From: Selaginella tamariscina
Lineage: Eukaryota; Streptophyta; Lycopodiopsida; Selaginellales; Selaginellaceae
DNA length: 64,000 nt
Reading direction: 5' to 3'
NCBI GenBank assembly: GCA_003024785.1
Contig: PUQB01000060.1
Location: 620,001 to 684,000 of the forward strand
The notes under the pieces are model-generated. The model was not told the origin of the DNA. It saw nothing but the letters and a program-made list of their open reading frames with translations, and did no database searches. Below are positions 11,009 through 23,480 of this stretch, in pieces. The stretch's first letter is position 1, and each line of letters starts with the position of its first letter. Made by a program: the position numbers and the translations under genes.

Positions 11009-11640
11009 TGATCCACAAAACGACCCAGATATTGTACCTTGCCAAGAAAGCGTTGCACATCATTCACACACTTCGGTGTAGGGAACTTCAAAACTGCAAC
11101 TAGTTTGTCAGGATCAATTTGCAAACCTTCACGTGAAATGCGATAACCCCACTTAGATGGCTTCAACTTCAAACCAACTTTTTGCAGCAAACCCAAAACC
11201 TTGGGTACATCACTGACATGCTCCTCCCACGTTCTATCCGAGTGAATTAAAACATCATCGATGAAGTCGACAGTCACCTCTGGCATATCGCAGAGAACCT
11301 CGTCCATCATATGCTGGAAAGTTGCTGGAGCAGTGCTCAACCGAAAGGCATTATCAAGAACTCGTACAGGCCAAATGGTGTCCGAAAAGTAGTTTTGGGA
11401 ATGTTCATTTCAGTTATTAGAACTTGCCAATATCCAAAAGCGAGATCTAACTTGGTAAACCAACGGCTCTGCCCCAGTCGATCCAAAGGTCTGCAAAATG
11501 AGGAAGTGGGTACACATTTGACATAGTTACATCATTTAATGGGTGATAGTCAATGCAGAATCGAATGCCCCCATCCGGCTTTGTCATAAGATAAGGTTCG
11601 CACGCACAAGGACTTCGAAATTTTCAAATAACATCTTTCT
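11009..11640 (-). pseudogene. Reverse transcriptase remnant, old gypsy unit 1
   Basis: Minus-strand RT fragments with APATFQHMMDEVL, then FIDDVLIHSD (box at 11254-11265), GLKLKPSK and the thumb segment VQRFLGKVQYLGRFV. The FIDD form of the catalytic box matches elements 1 and 2. Frameshifts and stops break the domain near 11340, 11520 and 11640. Confidence 0.82.
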
Positions 11641-12300
11641 CCAACATTTCCTTAACATTCGCTTGTAAGATTTTAAGCTCCTTACGCCAAATAGGTCCTT
11701 GATCAACCTAGCATCCCCAGTTGGAATAGGGTGGCGTGTCACAATCTTAACCCCAGATGACAAGTCAAAGTTGAAAAGATCAGCATACTCCTTCTTGAGT
11801 TGATTAATGACTGCAGCACGACGATCATATGAAAGAGGAAAATGAGGAACATGAAGGGAAGATGGTTGGAAGTAAAGGTGAAACAAAGTGATGCAAGCAA
11901 AGGTGGAAGCAGATGGACAAAGTGGAATAAAGTAAGAGAAATTGAAAAAAGATAAGAGAGAGTCAAATAGGGGGGAGACTTTTCAAAATCACACTTGGCA
12001 TGATTACAAGTCAACCAATCCATACCAAGAATAAGGTGAAAAGCTTGACTCAGCACCACCCGCAAAGATTGAAGCTCAAGCTCACGATCATCCACACGAA
12101 CAACAATGTCAACTTCATCCCGTGAACAAGCATGAGTGTGTCCGTTGCCGTACAAAATGAAGATTGATTCTACCGCACGATGCAAATGAAGGCTACAACA
12201 TGTAGCAACAACTAAGAAATAAAGGACAAACTCGAATCTGTATCCACCAACACTGAAAAGAAAACAGGACGTGGCATGTGATTAAATCGAGCTTAAAAAG
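11641..12300 (-). pseudogene. Protease remnant, old gypsy unit 1
   Basis: A minus-strand stretch with AVESIFILYGNGHTHACS and QSLRVVLSQAFHLILGMDWL corresponds to the region after the DTG box in element 2 (HILYGNG, SLRVVPSQVFDIILGCDWL). The DTG-containing start is not readable. Stops and frame changes follow toward the RT. Confidence 0.7.
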
Positions 12301-12386
12301 TGAAACTTGTGCCGAGTGACTTGATGATACTCCTAAAAGAAAGATGGAGGGATCACTAATTTATTTGCACAAGGACCCCTCTACTC

Positions 12387-13300
12387 ATGCGATTCGTCGT
12401 TTCCCAAAAGATCCACCGCATCAGGACCTTCTACTGTAATGGCACCAATTGGACGTTATTGGAGCCAAGGCCCACCCCAAAAATGAGGGACACCAATCGG
12501 GAACCCATTCACAGCGCCGATACGTGTGTCCAACCTCATCACACACCCAACAATGAACTGCATGTCCACATCCTCGTCTATGGGCCCAACCTTGTGCTAG
12601 TACACGAGCAGCAATAGCATCAACCTACATCGGAGCAGGTCCATCCCCAACATGAATTGGAACAAGAGAACGTGAAGGTGCAAGTGGAAGAGGTGACGAC
12701 TCATATTGTTATGCCAGCTTTAAAACATCGTCAAGAATCACTGGAGCTAGTGCATGAACAAGCCCCACAAGGTCTTGACAAAGTGCTGGCCACAACATAC
12801 CTAACTTGATGCGTTCCGACATGTTAGGTTCTGCATGTAGCAAAAGGCTTCAAAAGCGAACACCAAACTGCATCACCGACTCAGATGGCTTTTGATGAAT
12901 ACGATGCAACTGCTAAAAAGCATCGTCACAGTCGTCTGCATGCCCAAATGCACGTTTGAAGATCTACTCCAATATGCACGAGTTGCAACGTCCAGACCAT
13001 TGTATCACTGCAATGCTATCTCTTGAAGACAAGTAAGAAACTTGCGCAAACACTGAGCACCGTCCCATGAATGATATGTGGCAATCACGATGAAATGGTC
13101 AAACCAATGGTACACATCATCTCTAAGAATTTATGCAAAAGAAATCTGGCTAGACACGAGGGTTTGCAACAGGAGCAGGAGGAGTACCCTAGGCTGTGAA
13201 TACTGCCATCAGCTAAGAGTGATTATTCAGTTGCATCTGCATGGCATCCAACAACTGCATGAGTAATTGCTCCACAGACAAAAGGTTTGTATGTTGTGGA
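12387..13300 (-). pseudogene. gag: Gag remnant with zinc knuckle, old gypsy unit 1
   Basis: On the minus strand the region around 12500-12545 reads CWVCDEVGHTYRRC, a CX2CX4HX4C knuckle, followed by a DWCPSFLGW segment like DWRPPHPGW of element 1. Capsid-like fragments lie to its right up to about 13300. Frameshifts are numerous. The 70 bp just left of the knuckle region are inverted in the paralogous unit 2 element. Confidence 0.7.
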
Positions 13301-13451
13301 TCCATGTATGAAGAAAAGATAAAATTTATAAGAAAGGAATAAATCTAGACAATGGAAAAGCTATATCTAAAAAGACGAAGAAAATCGACAAAAAGAATAC
13401 ACATCCGAGCACTCCGTAGGGACAATTAGAGGTGCCCCGCACCTCCACCAA

Positions 13452-13588
13452 TGTAAGAACTCGGAATATAGAAATGTGTATATTCATTTCAAGAACTGTA
13501 ACTTATATATGGAATTAGTGGTTCAAATTAAAACCAATTCGATAGCTATCAAAACCCATTATGCTAATTCGTACACATGGATTTTATA
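13452..13588 (-). repeat. Right (5') LTR of old gypsy, unit 1
   Basis: Starts TGTAAGAACTCGGAATATAG and ends near ACATGGATTTTATA. On the minus strand the internal DNA next to it reads TTGGTGGAGGTGCGGGG, a TGG-starting primer-binding region related to that of element 1. It is shorter than its partner because of internal deletions. Confidence 0.75.
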
Positions 13589-14713
13589 AGCACAATATCT
13601 AATATGTATAATTAAAATCAATATTATTGAAATGAAACATGTGGCAAAAGTCTGACGGTGATTTGTCACCTTACTGAAATTTAATTATTATTTAGAAAAG
13701 CTTAAAGAACTTATAGTTTGTACAGGATGATAGTAATTATAAATTTTGATTGATTTAATTTTTTAATTTATACCTAAGACTTTAGAAAAATCCTTTTTAT
13801 ATCCAAATAAAGCTACATATATATATTCCTAGACTTTTTTTTGACGTGTATATATAATATATAGTCGTGGTGCCTACGTGGATAAACACGTGTATATTTA
13901 TATTGTAATCCGAATTTTAAATCCTGCTTAGTTTTAATCCTCTGTTTTTTAGGGCTATGGAGTGATTGATGGGGTAGCTCGGCGGCATTCTCGAATTCAG
14001 GTGTGTACATGTCTCTGCGACTATGCGTGCGTGTGTGTGTATATATGTATGTTTATTTCTATATAAATTTTGTATTTTTATTGAGAACACTGATATATGT
14101 GTGTGATGTGTGTATATTCCTAATATAAATATCTACATAAATGAGTGTATATATGTTATATATTTTATTTTATTTTATTTCAGATATTTACAAAATGAAA
14201 AGTTTCATGGCTTGCTACAGTCTCTCTATTGCTCTTCTCGCAGCTGCATATACAAATTACATTTCTAGCTATTTTTCTTATGTTCCAGTATGAGCCTAAA
14301 GGACGAGGTAAATACATTAGACTATATACATATATAATGTATATTAAATTTATAAGTTTAAGCTATTTAATATACTACGAGCATATCTTTATAACGTTTC
14401 TAGCTATTTTCTTAATTTCAGTATTGACGTTTGATCATATATATATATATATTATTATATATATATAATATATAATATATTATATAATGTGTGTAAAACA
14501 CACATATTGTATATCATTTGACGATATCCAATATATATTTTAGATAAATTTATGCAAAAGTACATATATTAGAGAGAGAGGGAATAACGGTTTTGATATA
14601 TATTGAAGATAAGTAAGTATATACATGTAAAGGTATATCTATTCAGTATTTTTATAACTTATAATATATATCTATATAATAAATTCTAAATACATACATT
14701 AGAACTTGAATAT

Positions 14714-14718
<5 letters not shown>

Positions 14719-14780
<62 letters not shown>
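14719..14780. repeat. (AT)n(GA)n microsatellite
   Basis: An (AT)n run passes into about 23 GA units. The paralogous intron has a shorter tract at 27739-27791, which shows slippage since the duplication. Confidence 0.9.
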
Positions 14781-14782
<2 letters not shown>

Positions 14783-15351
14783 GTATAAGTATATTGAAAG
14801 CTTATAATAATATATCAGTTTCAGATACACTTATAACTATATCATTTAACTTAGAGCAATTGGAACACTAGTAAGCTTTATATAAAAATATCCACGATCA
14901 CTCACTGGTATATAATATATTAACTGGTGCTACAGTTTTAAATATAGAGTTACATGACGCATATGTTACTGAAACGTATATATACATATGTAATGAATAT
15001 AATTAAAGTGCTTAATACTGTTTATCTGCAACAGTTCAATCTGGCAAACCATGGTCATCATTGGTATTGTTGCATTATGTGCATCAGCACTGGGTTGTAT
15101 CATTATAATTTTATTGACTATTATACGTGAAGATTCTCGAATTTGGGAATCTTCGTTTTTGAAAATTGCGGGACTTCCCAGGTATAATATAATCTACACT
15201 ATAAACATATAAATTATACGCCATATATATAAATATACGTAACACATTTAAAAGACATACATATCTCTACATACGAATGTTTATATAACGTATGTACAGA
15301 CGTATGTATGTGTATAAATAAACATACACAGCAATATTAAGTATCTTCTTA

Positions 15352-15386
<35 letters not shown>

Positions 15387-15856
15387 TTATTTTGCAGATT
15401 AAATCCTTTAAAAGACATTGGTGAAGTTATTTTCTTTTTTGTACCAAAAGTTGCGGTTTCTTTAGTTTCTGTATATGGATTATGTTGTCAAGATGGAGAG
15501 AGTTCGGTTCTCTAGGTATACTTACGTATATACATTATGTATACATATAGACATGCGTGAATGTATGCATATACACATATAGCATTGATACACAGATATA
15601 TCGATGTTGATCGTATACTAATAATGTATTTGTACATATATGTTATAATATATATACTGTTGTTCTGTTGGGAGCCGCTTCCTTTCTGGGTGGTTCTTTC
15701 TCTATCTATAAACGCACATTTTTTATATACATATATTCACATTGCAGGCTGTTGGGGATGCATTTAATCAAGGATTTTACGAACAGCAAGCATAATTGAG
15801 AGGAATTCAAAAATACTGGGGATAATTACTCGCAAAGACCTACTGCCAGAGGTGCG

Positions 15857-15865
15857 TCTCACACA

Positions 15866-15897
<32 letters not shown>
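15857..15897. repeat. (CA)n microsatellite
   Basis: A run of CA units just after the donor site of exon 6 of the decayed membrane-protein gene. The paralogue at 28714-28760 has (CT)n(CA)n here instead. Confidence 0.85.
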
Positions 15898-15899
<2 letters not shown>

Positions 15900-16239
15900 C
15901 GCCTGTGTATGTGTTTATGTATCTTCCTATGCTCGGAATATTCTGGCCGTTCCTATGCATATACCCTCGGCATATTCTGTGCCGTATGTGGAATATCCTT
16001 TTTAGTGTATGGGAATATGCTTTAGGTCTTTCCATGCATTATTAAACTCTTAAATCCCACATGCATGGGATTTTGCGGGATGGCCTGTATAAATAGGGAT
16101 TCATGAGCATGGATTAGTGCCTGAGCAGGGAAGACTGGTGATTGATCCAGTGTATTTGAACTAACTAAAACTTGGATAACATATGGGAGTTAAACATTAA
16201 CATAGACATAACCGGACTGGCTTCCCCTGCATCCTTTTT

Positions 16240-16560
16240 TAATTGTGTGTATATGTTATGTGTTAAAAGTGTGCGCGTGTGCGTATGTGTGTTATGTGTT
16301 AGATTGTTTGACTTATAAGGTGTGTTGTATGTGTTAACTGCGTATGTGTTATGTGTTAGATTGTTTCAGTTATAAGGTGTGTGTGTATATGTTATGTGTT
16401 AACTGTGTGTGCGTGTGGGTATGTGTTATGTGTTAGATTGTTTGAGTTATACCCCTGCATCTCTTTTTAATGTGTGTATATGTTATGTGTTAATTGTGTG
16501 CGTGTGTGTATGTGTTATGTGTTAGATTGTTTGAGTTATAAGATGTGTGTGCGCGTGTGT
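16240..16560. repeat. Intronic GT-rich minisatellite
   Basis: Imperfect tandem units containing GTTATGTGTTAGATTGTTT followed by a GTGTGTGT-rich spacer, at roughly 60-85 bp intervals and about four copies. The paralogous intron at about 29095-29220 has fewer copies. Confidence 0.8.
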
Positions 16561-17040
16561 TTTGTTTGAGTTATGATAGGATTTCTCTTTGCAGAGGCTG
16601 GAGGACAGGGAAGCAGATTCAACAATCAGCAACAACAGAAGAAGGTAAATATCTCATTAAAATATCACTGGTTGTTTGTTAACTAAGTATTACAAGAGAG
16701 TATAGTATACATCACACACACACACACACACAATGAATGAATACGATTGGGTTATGTTATGCAGACCACAAAACGCCATAAACGGAGCTGAATTATGATT
16801 TTAATATATACATACATACATATATATGACGGCAGAAAATTTTTGTGCTTAAGTGAGTCCTTCATTCTCATTGGCTGCCATTACAAGATGGAATTTGTGG
16901 TATGGGATATTTCTTCCGTACTTGACCACTCATACGTGGCAACTGCATTATATTACAAGTGTCTTATTAACTCGATTAATAATAAACTTGACTCAAGATT
17001 AATTTTATAATTATCTGAATATTTTGATAATATTAAAGAG

Positions 17041-17285
17041 TCCGCTTTTCCCAGATATTAGCATGAATATTATTGATATGGAGTTTACTATTAAAAATGT
17101 ATTTAAAGTCGAAAGTCTGAATTTGAATTAACACTATCAATAATAATATATTCGTGAATATACCTTATGTAAATGTTTTGAATTTTATTTTAGCTTAATA
17201 TCTATGAACATCTTAAAAAACTTGTTTCATCGATTAATGCTATCCAAGTTTTTTTAAATAAATAAGACTAAAAAAAATTTAAGCA
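17041..17285. other. Start of duplication unit 2 (flank copy)
   Basis: Matches 7199-8247 with the hAT-like element removed, starting CGCTTTTCCCAGATATTAG. It supplies the empty site for both element 1 and the hAT-like element. A third copy starts at about 29676. Confidence 0.85.
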
Positions 17286-17699
17286 TGTGAGAATCGGAAT
17301 ATAGAAATGTGTATATTCATTAGTTTAAGAACCTTAATTTATATACAAGAGCGAGTGGTCCAGATTGAAACCAATCTAACGATTATCAAAACCCACTAGG
17401 CTAATAATAATATGTGCACATGTAGTCATGTACATGGATCTTACATCATCCCCTCCTCTTGGAAGGATGTAAGTTGGTTAGGGTTTTCTTGTATATGGGC
17501 CTGGATCTAGAGAACATCAGAAGGAGGCACTATTGTAGGCAGCACAACTTGTTCCCGTTGCACAAAACACTTTAAGCGTTGCACGTGTACAATCGCCAGA
17601 GGATTGGGTTGAATGTCGTGCCAAACTTCATAAACCTGTGGCCCTACTTGCCATAGCACTTGCTACGGTCCTTTCCACTGAAAAAGAAAACTTTTAACT

Positions 17700-18950
17700 A
17701 AACCACGTACCATAAGCTTGGGAAAAAAACCAACATTAGTTCATCAACCTTGTACTCCACAGGAGGACGATGATGCGAGTTGTAGCGTTGTTGTTGTCTT
17801 ACTTGTATGCGGCCCAAGTGTTCTGCTGACTCTGCACGAACCAATGGAAGAATGCTTATCAGATACTGATCCCATGACAACCAATGGAAGAATGCTCGTC
17901 AGATACCGATCCCATGACCTAGCATCAGCAGCTTGCGGTAACCAAGAAGGCAAACCCAACTCCATTGCCACACGGGTCATGACCATACAAGAGCTTATAT
18001 GGGGAGTACCAATGGAACTTTGTACTCTAGTGACATAAGCATATTGAAGAGATGGCAGATAACCATCCCAATCCAAATGTTGAAAGTTCACATATTTCAC
18101 GATCATCCTCTTGAAGGTTTTGACGAGTCGTTCCCAAACCATCTGTTTGAGGATGATAAGCACTTGTGAAAGTGTGGTGTATCCCTAGTTGAGACGTCAA
18201 AACATGAAATGTCTTAGCCATAAATGCAGGACCATTATCTGAGAGAATTCACTCTGAACAAGAATGTTAAAACACGACCTGATTAAGGAGAAACTAACCA
18301 ACAACATAAGCAGTCGCATTAGCAAGAGCACCAACTTCTACCCAACGAGTTAGATAATCAAGAGCAATAGTAGTACTCATTGCTAGCAGTTGACCGTGGA
18401 AAAGGTCCCATCAAATCAAATGCCACCAACTCAAACTGCTTGACTCCAACCGTCCTTCCGAAGCACACGGGAGAGTATTGCGAGCTTGGCACCACATAAC
18501 TATGCACATATCGAATCACATCTCCTCATAACTTCGGCCAATAGAAAAATTTTGTGCAACTTCTCCATCACACGACAATGTCCCATGTGCCCGCCAAGAA
18601 TAGGAGAGTCATGGTAAGCATGGAGGAAGCGTGGAATGAAGACCGAAGGCACCACCAACTGCAAATGATCATTTAGATCAGTCCTTACAAAATAAAGAAG
18701 GCCGTCCTGAAGGCGATATTGCAAATGTAAATGCCTGAAAGGCAAGTCATCAGCAAGTGATACAAGATTTTCAAACCCATCATGAAGCCTTCGAATCCAT
18801 GGCTCAACCTTTTGAGCTTCCTGAACCTCATCCAAAGATGACAAATCTAATTCTACATTTTGCAAACACTGAACATCAAGCACAACAACTATTGATGGTA
18901 TGGAATCTTTGTTTAGAAAGTGTACTAATGCTGGAACAATTGGTTCCTCT
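17700..18950 (-). pseudogene. int: Integrase remnant, old gypsy unit 2
   Basis: Minus-strand fragments show AYHDSPILGGHMGHCRV (zinc-binding part), then core fragments with YHPQTDG near 18150-18175 and a C-terminal piece near 17700-17880. Frames change at least four times. A stretch with NGRMLVRYRSHD on the plus strand is a shadow of a small local duplication of the CCAATGGAAGAATGCT segment (17840-17900). Confidence 0.78.
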
Positions 18951-20300
18951 AGGGCAAAAGAAGAGAAAGAAGGTGGAAGAGGAGCTTGAGAAAGAGCATC
19001 AGCATCAGCCATGGAACTTCCTAGGCGATGAACAACTTCAAAGTCGTAAATTTGAAGTTTCAAAGCCCACCGAGTAGTACAATTAATCAAATTCTTTCGC
19101 TTCAATAACGAAGTGATTGCTTGCATGATCGCCTTCCAACAACGTCCGCAAACCATGCAAGTAGGCATGGAGCTTCTCAAAACCCCAAATTGTTGCTAGA
19201 CACTCCTTTTTTGTCGTGGAGTAGTTCACTTGTGCTAGTTACAATGTACGGTGATGTACGCAATGGGATGTTGTTGGCCAAGAACACTCGTACTCTCCTG
19301 CATCAATATGCCCCGAGACCGATGTCAGAAGCATCTACACGCAAGATGAAAGGATGAGTGTAATCTGGGTACGCCAAAACTGGAGAAGTCGTTGACAGCT
19401 CTTTGAGATTTGTAAATACCCATTTGCAATCTTTAGACCAAACAAAAGAAGTCATTGACAATTTCAACAACGCCCGCAATGATGCAGTACAATCTGAAAG
19501 ATGATCCACAAAACAACCCAGATATTGTACCTTGCCAAGAAAGCGTTGCACATCATTCACATACTTCGGCGTAGGGAACTTCAAAACTGTAACTAGTTTG
19601 TCAGGATCAACTTGCAAACCTTCACGTAAAATGCGATAACCTAAATAAGTAGTGTCCTTGGATCCAAACACACTTAGATGGCTTCAACTTCAAACCAACT
19701 TCTCGCAGCCAATCCAAAACCTTGGGTACATCATCGATATGCTCCTCCCACATTCCATCCGAGTGAATTAAAACATCATCAATGAAGTCAGCAGTCACCT
19801 CTGGCATATTGTAGAGAACCTCGTCCATCATACACTAGAAAGTCACTGGAGCATTGCTCAAACTGAAAGGCATCACCAAGAACTCGTACAGGCCAAATGG
19901 TGTCCGAAAAACAGCCTTGGGAATGTTCATTTCAGCTATCGGAACTTGCTAATATTCAGAAGCGAGATCTAACTTAGTGAACCAACGGCTCTGCCCCAGT
20001 CGATCCAAAAGGTCTGCAAAATGAGGAAGTGGGTACACATCTGAAATAGTTACATCATTATAGTCAATGCAAAATCAAATGCTCCATCCAGCTTTGTCAC
20101 AAGATAAGGTTCGCATGCCCAAGGACTTCGAGATTTTTGAATAACATATTTTTCCAATATCTCCTTAATATTCACTCGTAAGATCTTAAGCTCCTTTGGT
20201 GACCGGTGCCGAACAAGTACCTTGATCAACCTAACATCCCAAGTTGGAATAGAGTGGCGTGTTGCAATCTTAGTCCCAAATGACAAGTCGAAGTTGAAAA
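18950..20300 (-). pseudogene. RT and RNase H remnants, old gypsy unit 2
   Basis: RNase H pieces (KLQIYDFEVVHRLGSSMADA, DADALSQAP, VDASDIGLG) lie at about 18950-19400. RT pieces lie at 19303-20290: SKDTTYLGYRI, MMDEVLYNMPEVTADFIDDV and SPKELKILR. The catalytic box is again FIDD. Frameshifts separate the pieces, and the finger region near 20050 is broken. Confidence 0.8.
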
Positions 20301-20396
20301 AATCAGCATACTCCTTCTTGAGTTGATTAATGACTGTAGCATGACACCCATTTGATGGATCTAGAGAGGGAAATGAGGAACATGAAGGGAAGATGG

Positions 20397-21804
20397 TTAG
20401 AAGTAAAGGTGAAACAAAAGTGATACAAGCAAAGGTAGAAGCAGATGGACGAAGTGGAATAAAAGTGAAGAAAGATAAGGGAGAGTCAAATAGGGGGGAA
20501 ACTTTTCAAAATCACACTTGGCATGATTGCGAGTCAACCATTCCATATCAAAAATAAGGTGAAAAGCTTGACTCAGCACAACCCGCAAAGATTGAAGCTC
20601 AAGCTTATGATCATCCACAGGAACGACAATGTCAACTTCATCCCGCGAACAAGCCTGAGTGTGTCTGTTACCGTACAAAATGAAGATTGATTTTACCGCA
20701 CGACGCAAATGAAGGCTGCAACATGTAGCAACATTGAGAAATAAAGGACAAACTCGAACTTGTATTCACCAATACTGAAAGGAAAACAGGACGTGGCGTG
20801 TGATTAAATCGAGCTTGAAAAGTGAAAACCGGATAATTTGGTGCTGAAGGAGGGTCCTCGTGCGAATAAATTAGTGACCCCTCCGTCTTTCTTTCGGGGT
20901 ATCATCAAGGGGTTCTCTCACACACAGGTGAGATCTCTCTCTCACTCTCACTCACACACACACTCCTGAGTTTATTTATTTATTTTTATTCACGTGCAAT
21001 TCGTCGTTTCCCAGAAGATCCACCGCATCACAACCTTCCACTACAGCAGCACCAACCGGACGTTGTTGATGCCATGGCCTCCATCCTAGAAATAGGGGAT
21101 GCCAATCAGGAAACCGTTGACAGTGCCGATGTGCTGGTACACAAGCGGCAACAGCCTCAACCTCCATTGGAGCAGGTCCATCCCCAACATGAAGTGGAAC
21201 GAGAGCACGTGAAGGTGCAAGTGGGAGAGGTGACGACTCATATCGTTGTGCCAGCCTCAACGCATCGTCAAGAGTCATTGGAGCTAGTGCATGCACAAGC
21301 CTCACAAGGTCTTGACGAAATGCTGGCCACAACATATCTAACTTGATGCGTTCCGACATGTTAGGTTTGCATGCAGCAAAAGGCTTCGAAAGCGAATACC
21401 AAACTACATCACCAACTCAGATGGCTCCTGACAAATATGATGCAACTACTAAAAAGCATCGTCACAGTCGTTTATATGCCCAAATGCACGTTTGAAGATC
21501 TCTGGAAGAATACCCCAATACCATAAGTTGCAATGTTCAAACCATTGTACCACTGCAACGTCGTCCCTTAAAGACAAGTAGGAAACTCACGCAAACACTG
21601 AGCATCGTCCCACGAATGATATGTGGCAACCACAGTGAAGTGGTCAAACCAATGGTACACATCATCTCCAGGATTTCTGCAAAAGAAATCCGGTCGGACG
21701 CGAGGGTTTGCAACATGAGCAGGAGGAGTACCTTGGGCTGTGAATGTTGCCATCAGCTGAGATTGATTGTTCAACTGCATACGCATGGCATCCAACAACT
21801 GCAT
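20397..21804 (-). pseudogene. Gag and protease remnants, old gypsy unit 2
   Basis: The protease C-terminal half (FILYGNRHTQACSRDE, LRVVLSQAFHLIFDMEWL) is at 20397-20708. Gag pieces lie at 20976-21804 with MERIKLDMLWPAFRQDLVR-like and DDVYHWFDHFTVVATYHSWD segments that match the element 1 capsid. Between them at about 20839-20911 is a 70 bp segment inverted relative to unit 1. Confidence 0.75.
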
Positions 21805-22158
21805 GAATAACTACTCCACAGACAAAAGATTTACATGTTGTGGATCCATGGACGAAGAAAAGACAAAATCTACAAGAAAGAAATAGATTTAAACAATGGA
21901 AAAACTAGATCTAAAAAGACAAAGAAAATTGATAAAAAGACACAAATTCGAACACTCCATAAGGATGATTATAGATGCCCCTCACCTCCATCAATGTGAG
22001 ATCTCGGAATATAAAAATGTGTATATTTATTAATTCAGAAATCCTAACTTATATACAAAAATGAGTGGTCCAAATTGAATTCAATCCAACGGCTATTAAA
22101 ATCCACTACACTAATAATAATAGTATGTACACATGCAGCCGTACACGTGGATCTTACA

Positions 22159-22274
22159 TGTGTATATTTCTTAATAATAATATCTACAAAAATGAGTGTA
22201 TAATATGTGCGATCTATATATTTTATTTTATTTTTTTCAGATATTTACAAAAATGAAAGTTTCATGACTTGCTA
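22159..22274 (+). pseudogene. Membrane-protein gene copy 2, part before element 2
   Basis: Corresponds to 14108-14213 of copy 1: intron end, acceptor TTTTTTTCAG and the start of the second exon, with an in-frame TGA. Element 2 is inserted inside this exon, and the exon resumes at 27203. Confidence 0.65.
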
Positions 22275-22478
22275 TGTAAGATACCTAATATACAGTAACG
22301 TACCGTATATACGCATGTGTATATACGCACATGCGTAGTGACACATGGGTGGTGATCTGGCCCCATGTGTCAGCGCCACGTGTCGCATGTGTGCCACGTG
22401 GCAGGAGGTCTCCTGTATATAAGCAGGGTTTTTGTAAACTAAGATATCAGATTTTCATTTAATATATCTGCTCTTTCA
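22275..22478 (+). repeat. 5' LTR of element 2
   Basis: A 204 bp LTR with the same start, end, palindrome, two G-boxes and TATA box as in element 1. The primer-binding region TTGGTGGAGAAGTTGGG follows at 22479. Confidence 0.93.
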
Positions 22479-22531
22479 TTGGTGGAGAAGTTGGGTATTC
22501 CTTTCTTCCGCCTTTTCTTTTTCTTGTTTCC

Positions 22532-23480
22532 ATGACAATGAACATGGAGACGGCTTTTAGCATTATTGCTACTGCTATTGATGCACAAACTAAGTTGTTG
22601 GAGCGCTTTGTTGAGGGTCCGTCCTCCTCTTCCCCGTCTGAGCCTCATGCCGGGGGATCTGCTTCTAGTACTCCTTCATCTTCTTCACAGGCCACAAATC
22701 CGAGGGTTCGACCCCGATCTTTTTGTGGTGATCCGGGAGATGATGTATACCACTGGTTTGATCATTTCCAAGTCATTGTTCGTTACCATGGTTGGGATGA
22801 GGCCCGTGCTCTCAGAGAATTCCCTACATGTTTGGAAGGCCCTGCGCTCAAGTGGTATAATGGATTGGCTGCGGAGATTCAAGCCAATAGTAATCGGTTA
22901 ACGGAATGCCTCAAACGTACGTTTGGCAAAGTTGAGGATTCAGATGATGCTTTCCAACAACTGCATGCGATACGACAACATCCTGGTGAGTCTGTTATGC
23001 GGTTCAGTATTAGGTTCGGGGATTTAGTTCGGCGTGCATATCCTAACATGCCTGAGCCTATTAAGCTCGGTATGTTATGGCCAACTATGCGACCCGAACT
23101 TGTTCGATTCGTTCGGGCTCTTCGTCCTACCACATTGGAGGAAGCTTTTGCACTAGCTCAACGTTTTGAGTTGGTGCCTGGTGAGGGCCGTGTTCCCCTT
23201 GGGTTACCTGCTCCTCTTGTTCAGCGTGCTGATCCAATGGAGGTTGATGCTGCTGCATATGTGCCCGCACGAAAGCCTTTCGTGGTCGACCTCGGGGCCC
23301 ACCCCGTGGACCACCTCCACGAAATCGTCCTGCACCTGCTCCAGTTCCTGCCCGTGGTGGTCAAAATCCACGGATTCGTGACAGGAGGAATCGGAACAAT
23401 GCAGGTCACCCAATCAAGTTCATTGTTGGGCCTGTTGGGCACCTGGACATACTTGGCGGGCATGCGATGTGTATCCTGAT
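22532..23480 (+). pseudogene. gag: Gag of element 2, frameshifted
   Basis: Begins at the ATG at 22532 (MTMNMETAFSI) and matches the element 1 capsid almost exactly. The capsid frame is left near 23272, as in element 1. A second, private one-base loss near 23406 (GCAGGTCACC against GCAGGTCGACC) lies before the knuckle at about 23424-23465. The knuckle frame then stays open through the protease to 23819. Confidence 0.8.

Larger units (their letters stand above)
8248..13588 (-). mobile_element. Old Ty3/gypsy element, minus strand, duplication unit 1
   Basis: A decayed element whose domains, read from the right on the minus strand, are LTR, primer-binding region, Gag, protease, RT, RNase H, integrase, LTR. 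The LTRs are 8248-8406 and 13452-13588. The flanks TTAAGCA on the left and AAGCA on the right suggest a 5 bp duplication. It is related to elements 1 and 2: it shares the FIDD catalytic box and a CX2CX4HX4C knuckle followed by a DW..P..GW segment. Its LTRs are different, so it is a sister family. It shares its left insertion point with the element in unit 2, so the segmental duplication came after this insertion. Confidence 0.9.
13953..16791 (+). pseudogene. Unrecognised membrane-protein gene, copy 1 (decayed)
   Basis: Exons suggested by AG/GT borders are 13953-14000, 14184-14260, 14289-14307, 15035-15181, 15398-15515, 15748-15851, 16595-16644 and 16765-16791. The fourth carries a strong hydrophobic segment (MVIIGIVALCASALGCIIII) and the fifth another (EVIFFFVPKVAVSLVSVYGL). 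The last two exons encode a basic Gln-rich tail (FNNQQQQKK, then TTKRHKRS and stop). Exon 6 has a TAA where copy 2 reads QAYLRG. The tag ESSVL at the end of exon 5 runs into TAG. I do not recognise the family. A two-membrane-span protein with a basic C-terminus is inferred. The introns hold (AT)n, (GA)n and (CA)n repeats and a minisatellite. Confidence 0.55.
17286..22158 (-). mobile_element. Old Ty3/gypsy element, minus strand, duplication unit 2
   Basis: Paralogue of 8248-13588, with LTRs at 17286-17445 and 21995-22158. The left flank TTAAGCA is the same as in unit 1. The right flank instead joins the gene copy at a point equivalent to 14108, so about 500 bp including the first gene exon was deleted. 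Domains on the minus strand from the right are Gag (about 20976-21804), protease (about 20397-20708), RT (about 19500-20290), RNase H (about 19000-19480) and integrase (about 17700-18900). It lacks the 200 bp insertion and the 173 bp triplication of unit 1. Confidence 0.9.

Noticed and set aside
14719..14780. (AT)n(GA)n run considered as a regulatory GAGA element
   Set aside because: It is an intronic microsatellite of different length in the paralogue, with no promoter context.
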